Below, piece after piece: positions 44,979-52,994 of a stretch of 64,000 bases of DNA. Location: assembly GCA_017745235.1 (NCBI GenBank), contig JAGHZU010000003.1, forward strand, positions 319,056 to 383,055. The letters are read 5' to 3'. The first letter of the stretch is position 1. Every line of letters begins with the position of its first letter. The DNA comes from Caulobacter sp. (lineage in GTDB: Bacteria; Pseudomonadota; Alphaproteobacteria; Caulobacterales; Caulobacteraceae). The notes under the pieces were generated by a model. It worked only from the letters and a program-made list of their open reading frames with translations. It was not told the origin of the DNA and did not search any database. The translations under genes and the position numbers were made by a program.

Positions 44979-45479
44979 ATGCGTCAGTACCAACTCGCCG
45001 TCGCGGCGGCTTTCTGCGTCGTTCTGGCCGGGTGCTCCAAGCCCGCCGACAGCGGTTCGGACTCGGCTCCGGCGCCGGCTTCCGCCCCGGCGGCGGCTCC
45101 GACCGACGCCGAGAAGAAGGCCCTGCTGGCCGCCCTTCCGGCTCCCTACAACACCGGCGACCTGCTGAATGGCCAGAGCAAGTTCGCCCTCTGCCGCTCC
45201 TGTCACACCATCACACAGGGCGGGCCGAACATGACCGGCCCCAACCTCTATGGCGTCTTCGGGCGCAAGGCCGGCAGCGTGGCCACCTACAAATACTCGG
45301 CCGCTGTGTCCGCCGCCGGCTTCGAGTGGGACGCCGATCACCTGGACAAGTGGCTGGCCGACCCGCGCGGCTTCCTGCCAGGCACCAAGATGACCTTCGC
45401 GGGCTTGCACGACCCCAAGGACCGCATCGACCTCATCGCCTATCTGAAAGTCGAGACTGGCTACAAACCAAAGGGCTAG
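44979..45479 (+). CDS. Cytochrome c lipoprotein (class I)
   Basis: A 166-residue exported electron carrier. The signal peptide ends in the lipobox LAGC (Cys19), then a Ser/Ala/Pro linker. Heme site CRSCH (C72, C75, H76) and axial Met138 in FLPGTKMTFAG; the segment GPNLYGVFGRKAGS is typical of cytochrome c2/c556-like class I proteins. Being lipid-anchored, it may sit at the membrane near the bc1 or oxidase complex. The two NTF2-like genes follow directly. Confidence 0.93.
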   Translation: MRQYQLAVAAAFCVVLAGCSKPADSGSDSAPAPASAPAAAPTDAEKKALLAALPAPYNTGDLLNGQSKFALCRSCHTITQGGPNMTGPNLYGVFGRKAGSVATYKYSAAVSAAGFEWDADHLDKWLADPRGFLPGTKMTFAGLHDPKDRIDLIAYLKVETGYKPKG

Positions 45480-45484
45480 GGTGC

Positions 45485-45844
45485 ATGGACCCCCAGGCCC
45501 TGCTCGCGCCGTTCTACGAAGCCTACAATCGGCGGGACATCCCCGCCGCCCTGCGCTTTCTGACGCCCGACGTCGACTGGCCCGACCTGGCCGAGGGCGG
45601 CCGCCTCATCGGCGCTGAAGCCCTGGCCGCCTCCTGGAAGCGGAACGTGCGGTCCATCCAGGTGGAAATGGCGCCGTTCGCCTATGGCGTGGCCTCCGAC
45701 AACCGCCTGGTCGCCGATCTGGTCATGACGGTGCACAACCTGCGGGGCCAGCTGTGGTCGGAAACCCTGGTGCGACACCTGTTCACCTTGCATGACGGAC
45801 TTATCTCCAGGATGGACGTTGAACCCCTGGAAAGAAGGATCTGA
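45485..45844 (+). CDS. NTF2-like (SnoaL-type) protein 1
   Basis: A 119-residue protein of the NTF2/SnoaL fold: LLAPFYEAYNRRDIPAALRFL, DVDWPDLAEGGRLIGAEAL and DRLISRMDVEPLERR-like end. Such proteins bind small hydrophobic ligands and may be enzymes or carriers. ATG 45485 is 5 bases after the cytochrome stop. Its paralog follows after 3 bases. Confidence 0.85.
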   Translation: MDPQALLAPFYEAYNRRDIPAALRFLTPDVDWPDLAEGGRLIGAEALAASWKRNVRSIQVEMAPFAYGVASDNRLVADLVMTVHNLRGQLWSETLVRHLFTLHDGLISRMDVEPLERRI

Positions 45845-45847
45845 CCG

Positions 45848-46201
45848 ATGGATGCGGCGCAGGACCTGGTGCACCGGTTCCTCGACGCGCTCGACCGGCG
45901 CGACCTGGACGCCGTCGCTTCGTTGATCCATCCGCAAGGACGCTTTCGCGACTATCTCAATCGCGGCGAGGTGACCGGCCCCGAAGGCATCCGCGACTTC
46001 CATCGTCGCCTGTTCGAGAGCCTGGACGTCCAGATCGACAAGATCCTCGTCGAGACCATGGCGGACGGGCGCGTTCACGCCATCCTCCAGGTGGCCGTGC
46101 GCGACCAGGCCGGCCACCTTTGGTCCGACACTCGCGTGCACGTGATCTACGAAGTCGCCGACGGCCTGATCCTGTCTCAAACCCTGGACGCCAAGGACTG
46201 A
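45848..46201 (+). CDS. NTF2-like (SnoaL-type) protein 2
   Basis: A 117-residue NTF2-fold protein, similar in layout to the preceding one: LVHRFLDALDRRDLDAVASLI, RFRDYLNRGEVTGPEGIRDF and VHVIYEVADGLILSQTLDAKD. The two look like a tandem duplication that diverged, and could form heterodimers. Function unknown. Next gene begins 63 bases later. Confidence 0.85.
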   Translation: MDAAQDLVHRFLDALDRRDLDAVASLIHPQGRFRDYLNRGEVTGPEGIRDFHRRLFESLDVQIDKILVETMADGRVHAILQVAVRDQAGHLWSDTRVHVIYEVADGLILSQTLDAKD

Positions 46202-46264
46202 TCCGGCTGGATTGACGTATCGCGCCTCCCTGCTACCTAGAAGCGTGCGTCTTCGGGGGATCAC

Positions 46265-47287
46265 ATGCGTCTGGCCGCCCTCTTCGCCCTGCTGCTGTTG
46301 TCGACCGCACCCGCAACCAGCCAAGCCGCGCCTGCGCCGGCCGAGCGGATCGAGATTCCTATCTACCAGACGCGCTTTTCCAATGGCGTCATCCGCTACT
46401 GGATCCGGGTCGGCATCGACGGCGCCGCGCCGGTCGAGGTGATGCTCGACACCGGGTCGGTGGGAATGCACCTGCTGCCGGGCGCCCAGCCGCACGCGGC
46501 GCCGCACGGCCGTCCCGTCCGGGCCTCGTACGGCAGCGGCGTCGAATTGATCGGCGAGGCCGCGCCCACCGAATTGACCCTGGACCCGCGGATCAAGGTC
46601 ACCGCCGAAGTCGACTGGACGCGCGAAGCCCGCTGTATCGAAGAGCGCCCCGAATGCCCTGCCCGGGACGTACCGATCGCCGACTACCGTATCGGCGGCG
46701 GCCCGCGGCGCGGCTTCCAGGCCATTCTCGGGATCGGAACCCGGCGCGGGGCGGCCGACAATCCCTTGGCCCGCACAGCCACCGGCGCTTGGATCGTGGT
46801 CCTGCCCGCGCCGGACGACACGGGGCCGGGCAAGCTGATCGTCAACGCCACCCCGGCCGATCGCGAACGCTTCGCCGTCCAGGTCCGGCTTCAACGACAA
46901 GCCGCCCAGGGCGACTACTGGTGGGACAACACCATACCCGTCTGCCTGAGCCGTGACGACCAGCCCCCCCTGTGCGGGCCGGCCATGCTGGACACCGGGG
47001 CCCCAAACCTGCGCTTCACCTCGGACAAGGAGCCCGACCAGGCCGCCTGGCCGGACGGGGCCCGAGTGACGCTCGCCTACGGCCCGGCCGACCACCCCGC
47101 GCTTCGCCAGACCTTCGTCGTCGGCAAGGGTCCCGGCGCCCGCGTCGAGTTCGGCCGCAAGATGCGCGCGGCGACTTGGGCGGGCCTCAACGCCGGCGCC
47201 CTGCCCTTCCAGGGCCTGGCCGTCTACTACGACGTCAAGCAGGGCGTGATTGGCCTGACCCCGCGTGAGACCTTCGCCGTCCCCTAG
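46265..47287 (+). CDS. Predicted secreted pepsin-like aspartic protease (bilobal)
   Basis: A 340-residue exported protein. Signal peptide MRLAALFALLLLSTAPATSQA. Two aspartic-protease motifs are seen: MLDTGSVGMHL (D62) and MLDTGAPNLRF (D243), one per lobe, ~180 residues apart as in pepsins. A flap-like YGSGVELIGEA (Tyr89) follows the first, and GFQAILGIGTRR (~150-161) mirrors the ILGLG segment of the family. Four Cys (124, 131, 227, 237) may form disulfides. This fits peptidase family A1; bacterial members are rare. No protease test exists here. It shares CTAG with the transketolase-like gene. Confidence 0.65.
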   Translation: MRLAALFALLLLSTAPATSQAAPAPAERIEIPIYQTRFSNGVIRYWIRVGIDGAAPVEVMLDTGSVGMHLLPGAQPHAAPHGRPVRASYGSGVELIGEAAPTELTLDPRIKVTAEVDWTREARCIEERPECPARDVPIADYRIGGGPRRGFQAILGIGTRRGAADNPLARTATGAWIVVLPAPDDTGPGKLIVNATPADRERFAVQVRLQRQAAQGDYWWDNTIPVCLSRDDQPPLCGPAMLDTGAPNLRFTSDKEPDQAAWPDGARVTLAYGPADHPALRQTFVVGKGPGARVEFGRKMRAATWAGLNAGALPFQGLAVYYDVKQGVIGLTPRETFAVP

Positions 47288-49638
47288 ACCAGCAGGTCGG
47301 CGCAGGCGTCCAGAACCGCCTCCGCGTCCAGGCGGTATTTGGCGTAGAGGTCCGGCAGGTCGCCCGACTGGCCAAAGCTCTCCAGGCCCAGGGCCCGCAG
47401 TCGCTGGCCGCGGACCGATCCCAGCCACGACAGGGTCGAGGGCGCACCGTCGACCAGGGTCACCAGGCCCGCATCGCGGGAGAGCGGCGCCAGCAAGGTC
47501 TCGATCGTCGAGACCCGGGGCGCATCGCCCGTCCAACGCGAGCGGCCAGCCGCCGTCCAGTCACGATGCAGGACGTCGGCCGAGGTCACCGCCAGCAGGC
47601 CCGCGCCAGGCTCGTCCTCAAGCAGCGCCGCATGGGCCGCCAGGGCTTCGGGCGCCAGGGCTCCGGTATAGACCAGCGCCAGGCGCGCCCCGGGCGCCGG
47701 AGGCCTCAGCCAATAGGCGCCGTCCACCACGCCCCGGCGCCAGGCGTCGCCGACGCGCTCAGGCTGGGGGATCACCCGGGTCGACAGGCGCAGATAGGTC
47801 GAGGACCCGTCCGCCGCCTGGATTCGGTCGAAGGCGTGGGCCATCAGCACCGCCGTCTCGTCGGCGAAGGCCGGCTCATAGCTGTCCAGGCCCGGCTGGC
47901 TCATGCCGATCAAGGGAGAACCGATCGACTGGTGCGCGCCGCCCTCCGGCGCCAGGGTCAGGCCCGACGGCGTGGCCACCAGCAGGAAGCGGGCGTCCTG
48001 GTAGCAGGCGTAGTTCAGGGCATCCAGGCCCCGGGCGATGAAGGGGTCGTAGAGCGTCCCCACCGGGAACAGCCGCTCGCCAAACAGCGGCGCGGTCAGG
48101 CCCAGGGCGGCCAAGGCGATGAACAGGTTGTTCTCGGCGATGCCCAGTTCGACGTGCTGGCCGGTCTCGACCTTGGACCACACCTGGGCCGAGGGAATCC
48201 GTCGGCGCTTGAAGACATCCTCGTGCGCGCGACGCTGGAAGACGCCGCGGCGGTTCACGAAGCCGCCGAGATTGGTCGACACCGTCACGTCCGGCGAGGT
48301 GGTCACCACCCTTCCGGCGAACTCGTCGTCGCGGCGTGCGATCTCGAACATCACCTTGCCGAACGCGGCCTGGGTCGACTGCTCCCCCCCGTTGCTGACC
48401 GCCGCCAGCAGGTCTTCGGCCGACGGCGTGGCGATGGCGGGGGCCACATGCTCGCGCTCGACATTGGCGGCGAAGGGCGCACGAGCCACCAGCCCCTTCA
48501 AGGCCGTATGCTCGGCGCTGGAGAGGCCGGAGAAGACGTCCCATTCCTCGCCCTCGACCACGCCCAGCCGTTCGCGCAGCTCGGCGATCTGTCCCTCGGT
48601 CATCAGGCCGGCGTGGTTGTCCTTGTGGCCCTGGAACGGCAGACGCAGGCCCTTGACGGTGTAGGCTATGAAGAAGCGCGGCGCATCGTCCTGCGACGCC
48701 CGTTCGAACGCCTCCAGCAGGGTCTCCATGCAGTGGCCGCCCAGCTCGGTCATCAGCTCGGCCAGGTCGACATCCTTGTAGGTCGCGATCAACGCCAAGG
48801 TCTCGGCGTCTTCGGCGAGGTCGGCGTTCAGTCTCTCGCGCCACGCCGCCCCGCCCTGGTAGCTGAGCGCAGCGTAGAGATCATTGGGCGCGGTCTCGAT
48901 CCACTGCTGCAGACCCAGGCCGCCCGGCTTGGCGAAGGCTTCGCGCTGGCGCTTGGACCACTTCAGGGTCTCGACAGTCCAACCGGCGGCCTCGAAGATC
49001 TCGCCGTAGCGCGTGAACATCCGGTCCTGGGTGGTCGCGTCCAGGCTCTGGCGGTTGTAGTCGACGATCCACCAGGTGTTGCGGATGTCGTGCTTGCAGG
49101 CCTCGATCAGGGCTTCGTAGATGTTGCCCTCGTCCAGCTCGGCGTCGCCCAGCAGCGAGATCATTCGTCCCATCCGCTCGGGCTTCACCGCCCCGCGCGC
49201 AGCCAGGTAGTCCTGGGTCAGCGAGGCGAAAGCGGTCATGGCCACGCCCAGCCCCACCGAGCCGGTCGAGAAATCGACGCCGTCCACGTCCTTGGTGCGC
49301 GAGGGATAGGATTGCGCGCCGCCCAGCGAGCGGAAGGCCTTCAGCTTGTCCAGGCTCTGGCGATCGAACAGGTGCTGGATGGCGTGGAACACCGGGCTGG
49401 CGTGCGGCTTGACCGCCACGCGATCCTGCGGGCGCAGGGCCTTCATGTAGAGCGCGGTCATCAGGGTGGTCATCGAGGCGCACGAGGCCTGGTGACCGCC
49501 CACCTTCAGGCCGTCCCGGCTGGGCCGCAGGTGGTTGGCGTTGTGGATGGTCCACGAGGCCAACCAGAGAATGCGTTCCTCGAGACGACGAAGAAGAGCA
49601 AGCTCCTGCCGCTTTGCCGTCAATCCGCCGTCAGCCAT
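47284..49638 (-). CDS. Transketolase-like / homodimeric pyruvate dehydrogenase E1-like enzyme
   Basis: A 784-residue ThDP enzyme with AceE-type layout rather than classic transketolase: a long N-terminal ThDP domain GDAELDEGNIYEALIEACKHD with WWIVDYNRQSLD, then a Pyr domain starting near QAAFGKVMFEIARRD and VELGIAENNLFIALAALGL, and a C-terminal domain. No lipoyl E2 or E3 gene is nearby, so its acceptor is unknown. Possibly a 2-oxo acid dehydrogenase E1 or transketolase with altered substrate. The gene stands alone, leftward. Confidence 0.8.
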   Translation of the reverse strand: MADGGLTAKRQELALLRRLEERILWLASWTIHNANHLRPSRDGLKVGGHQASCASMTTLMTALYMKALRPQDRVAVKPHASPVFHAIQHLFDRQSLDKLKAFRSLGGAQSYPSRTKDVDGVDFSTGSVGLGVAMTAFASLTQDYLAARGAVKPERMGRMISLLGDAELDEGNIYEALIEACKHDIRNTWWIVDYNRQSLDATTQDRMFTRYGEIFEAAGWTVETLKWSKRQREAFAKPGGLGLQQWIETAPNDLYAALSYQGGAAWRERLNADLAEDAETLALIATYKDVDLAELMTELGGHCMETLLEAFERASQDDAPRFFIAYTVKGLRLPFQGHKDNHAGLMTEGQIAELRERLGVVEGEEWDVFSGLSSAEHTALKGLVARAPFAANVEREHVAPAIATPSAEDLLAAVSNGGEQSTQAAFGKVMFEIARRDDEFAGRVVTTSPDVTVSTNLGGFVNRRGVFQRRAHEDVFKRRRIPSAQVWSKVETGQHVELGIAENNLFIALAALGLTAPLFGERLFPVGTLYDPFIARGLDALNYACYQDARFLLVATPSGLTLAPEGGAHQSIGSPLIGMSQPGLDSYEPAFADETAVLMAHAFDRIQAADGSSTYLRLSTRVIPQPERVGDAWRRGVVDGAYWLRPPAPGARLALVYTGALAPEALAAHAALLEDEPGAGLLAVTSADVLHRDWTAAGRSRWTGDAPRVSTIETLLAPLSRDAGLVTLVDGAPSTLSWLGSVRGQRLRALGLESFGQSGDLPDLYAKYRLDAEAVLDACADLLV

Positions 49639-49746
49639 GCTTCCTCACCCGCGACTGGCGGGTCAGGCATGCCCTTCACCGCTCTTCTCGCGGCTTCATA
49701 CGCTTCGACCCGCCACGCCGTCCACTCCGGTGAGGTCGGGCGTCGA

Positions 49747-50517
49747 TCAGAACCGGCGCCAGACCGCCAGGACGGGGCCATGATCGGCGGCTGTCTCGCG
49801 CCCCGTCGGCGTCCAGCGCCATCCGCCCTGCACGCTCCAATCGCCCATTTCGCGCACCAGCGACACCTCGCTCTTCAGCCAGCGGGACTTCACTGGATGG
49901 GAGTCCGCCTGCCCGCCATAGGCCTGCGCCAGCAGCAGCCAACCCTTGCGCGGACGCACGCCCACCGTGGTGTCCAGCCGCGTTTCGTCGGCCAAGCCCT
50001 GGCGCCGCAGGCGAGCGATCTGGATCTCGCCGAAATAGGATCGTCCACGAACGGTGCGCGAAGTTCCCGCCAGCAGTCGGGCCTCCAGGTCGGTGTCGCC
50101 CTTGCCTGGCGGAGCATAGCCGGCGTTGCGCCCCACCCCGTCCTTGGCCGCACCCAGATAGAGGCTGACCGCCGAACGCTCGGTGCGCACCAGGCCGTAC
50201 CGCAGGCCCAGCTCCACCGGCCCGCGTCCCTCGTACGACACGAAGCGGTCGTGGCCCCGCGTCAGCCCCGCCTTGGCCTGCAGGGTCAGCCGCCTGCTCA
50301 GGCCGTACTCGCCGTAAATCGACAGCGCCTGGTCGCGCCGATGGTCGATCGCCACCAGTTGGCCGTCCGGATCGAAGCCCTCGTCAGCGCTCTGGCGCTC
50401 ATATTTCAAGATGACCAGCCCTTCGCCTCGATCGCGAGGCCAAGCTCCGGCCAGGGCCTGGGCCGGAGCCAGACAAAGCAAGACCGTCGCAACCGCAAGG
50501 GTCGCGACGGCCCGCAA
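49747..50517 (-). CDS. Exported beta-rich (outer membrane-like) hypothetical protein
   Basis: A ~256-residue protein with signal peptide (VATLAVATVLLCLAPAQALAGAWP) and alternating strand segments (LSIYGEYGLSRRLTLQAKAG, GPVELGLRYGLVRTERSAVSLYLG, EARLLAGTSRTVRGRSYFGEIQ, GWLLLAQAYGG) ending in a Phe (VLAVWRRF), typical for an outer membrane barrel. TTG 50517 is the only start near; the true start is uncertain. It follows the aldolase-like gene by 20 bases. Function unknown. Confidence 0.65.
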   Translation of the reverse strand: MRAVATLAVATVLLCLAPAQALAGAWPRDRGEGLVILKYERQSADEGFDPDGQLVAIDHRRDQALSIYGEYGLSRRLTLQAKAGLTRGHDRFVSYEGRGPVELGLRYGLVRTERSAVSLYLGAAKDGVGRNAGYAPPGKGDTDLEARLLAGTSRTVRGRSYFGEIQIARLRRQGLADETRLDTTVGVRPRKGWLLLAQAYGGQADSHPVKSRWLKSEVSLVREMGDWSVQGGWRWTPTGRETAADHGPVLAVWRRF

Positions 50518-50537
50518 CCTCGTCGAAACGACGCCGA

Positions 50538-51314
50538 CTAGTCGGCGTAGCCGGGCAGCTCCCGGTCCAGCTTGCGCAGGCAGCCGGGCCAGGCCAGGCC
50601 GCCGATCATTCCCATGCCCATGCCGGTCTGCTTGCGCACCTCGTCCTGCGCCGCATCGGGCGCCAGAAGAACGTTGTCGCGCCCCACCGACAGCGCCATC
50701 ACCTGCTGCGAACACGCGCGCTCCAGGAAGAACATCCCCAACCAGCACTCGGCCGCGGTCGCGCCCACGGACAGCGTGCCGTGGTTACGCAACATCATCA
50801 GCTTCTTGTCGCCGAGATCGGCGACGAGCCGTTCTCTTTCGTCAAGGTTGAGCGCGATACCTTCATAGTCGTGATAGGCGAGCTGAGGCAAGACGATAAG
50901 CGCATGCTGGGTCAGCGGCAGCAGGCCTTCGCGGTGCGCCGCCACCGCAACGCCCTGGTCGCTGTGCAGGTGCATCACGAAGTGGGCGTCCTCGCGCGCG
51001 GCGTGAATGGCCGAATGGATCGTGAAACCCGCCGGATTGATGAAGTACGGCGTCTTGTCGATGACATTGCCGTCCAGGTCGACCTTGACCAGGCTCGAGG
51101 CCGTCATCTCGCCGAAGAACATCCCATAGGGATTGATCAGGAAGTGGTGCTCGGGTCCGGGAATGCGGGCCGAGATGTGGGTGAAGATCATGTCGTCCCA
51201 CCCGTGCAGGGCCACGAGACGATAGAGCGCGGCAAGGTCGACGCGAGCCTGCCATTCCGCGTCGCTGACCTTGCCCTTTAGCGACGTGACGATCTGCGTA
51301 GCGCCGTCGGCCAT
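50538..51314 (-). CDS. Class II aldolase/adducin family protein
   Basis: A 258-residue protein with the family metal-site pattern MHLHSDQGVAVA and MLRNHGTLSVGATAAEC, and N-terminal FTHISARIPGPEHHFLINP with LVKVDLDGN. Family enzymes are fuculose/ribulose-phosphate aldolases and related epimerases; substrate here is open. ATG 51314 after GGGAGG. Next to an outer-membrane-like gene, on the same strand, likely in one unit. Confidence 0.9.
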   Translation of the reverse strand: MADGATQIVTSLKGKVSDAEWQARVDLAALYRLVALHGWDDMIFTHISARIPGPEHHFLINPYGMFFGEMTASSLVKVDLDGNVIDKTPYFINPAGFTIHSAIHAAREDAHFVMHLHSDQGVAVAAHREGLLPLTQHALIVLPQLAYHDYEGIALNLDERERLVADLGDKKLMMLRNHGTLSVGATAAECWLGMFFLERACSQQVMALSVGRDNVLLAPDAAQDEVRKQTGMGMGMIGGLAWPGCLRKLDRELPGYAD

Positions 51315-51384
51315 GGCCGATCCTCCCAAGTTATCATTGTTACCTTAGAAGGTCGCGCCGCCGGGCCGCTGCGTCAAGCCGGCG

Positions 51385-51843
51385 TCAATCGCCGCGATCG
51401 CCCTTCATCAGCCGCGCCTTGTCACGCTGCCAGTCGCGCTCGGCCGAAGCCTCGCGCTTGTCGTGCGCCTTCTTGCCCTTGGCCAGACCGATCTCGAGCT
51501 TGGCCAGGCCCTTCTCGTTCCAATAGAGCTTCAGCGGCACCAGGGTGCGGCCGTCCCGCTGCACCGCGCCGATCAGCTTGTCGATCTGCTTGCGGTGCAG
51601 CAGCAGCTTCCGGTGCCGCCGCGGCTCGTGGTTGAAGCGATTGGCGTGGCCGTAGGGCGGAATGTCGGCGTTGATGAGCTTGATCTCGCGCCCTTCGACC
51701 GAAGCGTAGGACTCCGCGATGTTGGCCCGACCGCCGCGCAGGCTCTTGACCTCGGTGCCCGTCAGCATCAGGCCCGCCTCGATCGTCTCCTCGATGAAGT
51801 AGTCGAACCGCGCGCGGCGGTTCTCGGCGATCGGCTTGGTCAT
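51385..51843 (-). CDS. smpB: SsrA-binding protein
   Basis: A 152-residue RNA-binding protein required for tmRNA trans-translation. N-terminal [22 protein letters not shown] then [19 protein letters not shown], and [17 protein letters not shown]; the C-terminal tail is basic ([15 protein letters not shown]). ATG 51843 overlaps the dapA stop by one base (TGATG), so the two are coupled. Confidence 0.97.
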   Translation of the reverse strand: MTKPIAENRRARFDYFIEETIEAGLMLTGTEVKSLRGGRANIAESYASVEGREIKLINADIPPYGHANRFNHEPRRHRKLLLHRKQIDKLIGAVQRDGRTLVPLKLYWNEKGLAKLEIGLAKGKKAHDKREASAERDWQRDKARLMKGDRGD

Positions 51844-52727
51844 CAGACCAGACCCGCCTCGCGCATGGCCTCCAGGATCTGCGGCTTGACCGCGTCGCTG
51901 CACGGGGAGATCGGCAGTCGCGTGTCGGCTTCGCAGAGACCAAGGTGCGCCATGGCGAACTTGGTCGGCGACGGCGAGGCGTCCAGGAACAGGGCCTTGT
52001 GCAGGCGCACCAGGCGGTCCTGCCAGTAGAGCGCGGTTTCCCAGGCGCCCGTCATGCAGGCGTTCATGAAGGTGGCGCAGCCGTCCGGTGCGACGTTGGA
52101 GGTGACCGAGATCACGCCGTGACCGCCGTGGGCCATGTAGCCCAGGGCCGTGGGGTCGTCGCCCGAGAGCATCACCCAGTCCTCGCCGCACATCAGCCGC
52201 TGGAAGCTGATGCGGGTCAGGTCGCCCGTGGCGTCCTTGATGCCGACGATGTTGGGCAGCTTGGACAGGCGGGCCAGGGTTTCGTTGCTGATGTCCGAAC
52301 CAGTGCGGCCAGGCACGTTGTAGACGAACACCGGCAGCTCGACCGCGTCGTTGATCGCCTTGTAGTGCTGGTATTGGCCTTCCTGGCTGGGCCGCACGTA
52401 GTAAGGCGTGACCACCAGGGCCGCGTCGGCGCCGACAGCCTTGGCATGGGCCACCAGCTCGATCGCCTCGGCGGTCGAGTTCGAACCGGCGCCGGCGATC
52501 ACCGGCACGCGGCCGCGTGCGGTCTGCACGCAAAGCTCGACCACGCGGCGATGCTCTTCATGCGACAAGGTGGCGGTCTCGCCGGTCGTGCCGACGGGCA
52601 CCAGGCCGTGCACGCCGCCTGCGATCTGGCGCTCGACCAGTTCGACGAAGGCTTTCTCGTCCACCGCGCCATCGCGGAAAGGCGTGATCAGCGCCGGAAG
52701 GACGCCCTTGAACGGAGAATGAGCCAT
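51843..52727 (-). CDS. dapA: 4-hydroxy-tetrahydrodipicolinate synthase
   Basis: A 294-residue aldolase that condenses pyruvate with aspartate semialdehyde in lysine and diaminopimelate synthesis. The pyruvate Lys is in [15 protein letters not shown], the Tyr of the triad in [12 protein letters not shown], and [14 protein letters not shown] is the signature. ATG 52727. Two dyads (52754-52798) are in the upstream region. Confidence 0.97.
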   Translation of the reverse strand: MAHSPFKGVLPALITPFRDGAVDEKAFVELVERQIAGGVHGLVPVGTTGETATLSHEEHRRVVELCVQTARGRVPVIAGAGSNSTAEAIELVAHAKAVGADAALVVTPYYVRPSQEGQYQHYKAINDAVELPVFVYNVPGRTGSDISNETLARLSKLPNIVGIKDATGDLTRISFQRLMCGEDWVMLSGDDPTALGYMAHGGHGVISVTSNVAPDGCATFMNACMTGAWETALYWQDRLVRLHKALFLDASPSPTKFAMAHLGLCEADTRLPISPCSDAVKPQILEAMREAGLV

Positions 52728-52753
52728 GACTTGCAATTTGCCGTGAGATACCC

Positions 52754-52770
52754 GCCGCAACGGTTGCGGC
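52754..52770. promoter_or_regulatory. Perfect 17-base palindrome upstream of dapA
   Basis: GCCGCAAC-G-GTTGCGGC, 26 bases upstream of the dapA start. A transcript hairpin or protein site is possible. Confidence 0.35.
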
Positions 52771-52783
52771 TTGAGGATGGGGG

Positions 52784-52798
52784 CGGACAATATGTCCG
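52784..52798. promoter_or_regulatory. Dyad CGGACA-ATA-TGTCCG
   Basis: A 6-bp dyad with a 3-base spacer, 14 bases beyond the palindrome and in the 267-base divergent region between dapA and the lytic transglycosylase gene. Function unknown. Confidence 0.3.
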
Positions 52799-52994
52799 GG
52801 TCCCCACCCTCGCAACCGGTCCGTCGCCCAGGAAACGCGATTTGGGTCGAAGTGTGATTTGGGGACGTTTCGAAGGGGGTCAATCCGCGGCGAAGCGGTC
52901 TATAGCTCGTCGCACGGCGTGCAAACGCCGCAAAACGGCCGCGCCCGTCCTGGAAAACGGGAATCGAAGGGCAGGAAACGAAGGAGTCCGCGTT

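Noticed and set aside
47566..50541. Antisense open frame of ~990 codons over the transketolase-like gene
   Set aside because: Same reason: low-complexity composition, no motif, and it crosses two convincing genes.
51945..52994. Upstream extension of the lytic transglycosylase frame across dapA
   Set aside because: The frame is open but without similarity, and the signal peptide plus AAGGAG place the start at TTG 52995.
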